Shown here in pieces: positions 63,299 through 64,000 of a DNA stretch of 64,000 nucleotides (position 1 is the stretch's first letter; each line of letters opens with the position of its first letter). Origin of the DNA: CAVIQK01 sp964613035 (lineage in GTDB: Bacteria; Bacillota; Clostridia; Christensenellales; DTU072); NCBI GenBank assembly GCA_964613035.1, contig CAZTFQ010000005.1, positions 50,722 to 114,721 of the forward strand, read 5' to 3'. The notes below the pieces were generated by a model. It had not been told where the DNA came from, did not search any database, and saw only the letters and a program-made list of their open reading frames with translations. Both the position numbers and the translations under genes were made by a program.

Positions 63299-64000
63299 TT
63301 AGATGTATAATTCATAAGAAAACAAACATTCGAGGGCATAAATCGTATAACCGCCTAAAAATGCAAAGTGGTTGTCGTTGTCTTTTATATACAAAATATT
63401 TTCTCCGGACGTTACTTTCCAACCACCCTCGGATATTATGCTGTCCAGCTCATCTATTCCCCTCTGATACTCTTCTATACCAGAAGCAGTAATTTCTCTA
63501 TTATCATATAATATATCACAAAAAGCATAATATCCCGTAGCGGTATTATTCACTTCATCGGAAATATCGCTATTATCAATATATTCTTCAAGCGTAATCT
63601 CGTGCTCTTTTAAAAAAGCATACAAAACGTTGTCGGATATATAACAAGCTGTATATATTGCTATCCTCGCTATAATTAATAGTATACGCATTATACACTC
63701 TGTAAGGATCGTTCCATTTTCCCTCGCCGTTAAGTATTTCTGCAAAAATATTGGCGAAGTCTTCTTTCGTCACGGATATTTTAAAATTATCCTTATAATT
63801 CTTAAATACGTCGTCGTCGATTTTAGAAGCCAGTTCTTGCGCGTCGGTGTTATTTTTAGCCACCGCGGAAAGTTTAGACGCGTCCAATCCGTTGTCGTTG
63901 CGACTACCGCCGTTACTCCCCGAACCGTTACTCTGATTAAATAAATCGCATGAGGTGAGTGTGAAGCTCATAATAAGCGTAAGTACTACGATTATGAGCG
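63299..64000 (-). pseudogene. Frameshifted lipoprotein gene, 5' end beyond right edge
   Basis: From the right edge the minus strand reads LIIVVLTLIMSFTLTSC, a signal peptide core with lipobox LTSC, then a Ser/Gly/Asn linker (NQSNGSGSNGGSRND). An acidic domain follows: AQELASKIDDDVF, VTKEDFANIFAEILNGEG, YTINYSEDSNIYS. That frame drifts into non-family sequence and stops at 63588. A second frame takes over (ISDNVLYAFLKEHEITLEEYIDNS, GIEEYQRGIDELDSIIS, FAFLGGYTIYALE) to 63299. The switch lies around 63640-63670, near a short TATA-rich run and a T6 run. Product unknown; it looks like a lipoprotein of the kind that helps measure or bind extracellular polymers, but I have no motif for that. Could be a real mutation or an assembly error. 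Confidence 0.65.

Overview
The window looks like chromosome from an uncultured, anaerobic, low-to-mid GC Firmicute of the class Clostridia. Clues are strong AGGAGG-type ribosome binding sites, sigma-A promoters of TTGACA-17-TATAAT type, a spore germination protease (gpr) next to rpsT, a BspA-type leucine-rich-repeat fragment, a DUF1846 protein, a BMP-type nucleoside importer and an L-fucose pathway. A gut origin and an order such as Christensenellales are inference only. No CRISPR array, rRNA, phage or IS element was seen.

Layout. Positions 1-19475 (minus) are one uninterrupted reading frame running off the left edge. It encodes at least 6,491 residues of a secreted surface protein: signal peptide, about 2,700 residues of GLUG-like beta-helix repeats with an internal 409-codon tandem duplication, then MBG/YDG-like and Ig-like domains. 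It is driven by a perfect consensus promoter and lies divergent to a secreted protein of unknown function (19772). Positions 21371-27665 (minus) are a tight five-gene operon: DUF1846 protein, MoaA-like protein, unknown protein, class-III-aminotransferase-like protein, GH36-like glycosidase. The MoaA-like protein has lost all three radical-SAM cysteines, and the aminotransferase-like protein has lost the PLP lysine. This is the strongest candidate here for an undescribed system. A Dabb-domain gene and a tRNA-Pro follow on the plus strand.

Positions 28343-39179 (minus) hold a nearly complete nucleoside uptake and salvage set: BMP lipoprotein, NupO/P/Q-type ABC importer, pyrimidine-nucleoside phosphorylase, thymidine kinase, uridine kinase, deoC, deoD, deoB, cdd. 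Imported nucleosides are either phosphorylated directly or split to base and (deoxy)ribose-1-phosphate. The sugar phosphate passes through DeoB and DeoC to glycolysis. A perfect 17-bp hairpin and a second promoter separate the binding-protein gene from the rest.

Positions 39235-48212 carry a metallophosphoesterase, a four-helix-bundle (IVP/S23-like) gene beside an unusual array of hairpins separated by ATGAAAT/ATTTCAT heptamers, tRNA-Ala, an M18 aminopeptidase, an L-fucose operon (isomerase, kinase, aldolase) and a DUF4037/TPR pair. Positions 48459-51110 encode a polar amino acid ABC importer with two oddities: the binding protein looks circularly permuted, and the ATPase has a coiled-coil-like insertion of about 110 residues.

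Positions 51100-64000 are mostly housekeeping genes: ComEC-like protein, Ldh-family dehydrogenase, pyrophosphatase, GDPD, a broken BspA-like gene, an EF-G-like GTPase with a degenerate G4 motif, murI, gpr, rpsT and tRNA-Pro. They are followed by a three-gene cluster of envelope-type unknowns, whose last member joins an RpoA-CTD-like domain to WG repeats, and by a frameshifted lipoprotein gene cut by the right edge. All calls come from reading the sequence; no database search was run.
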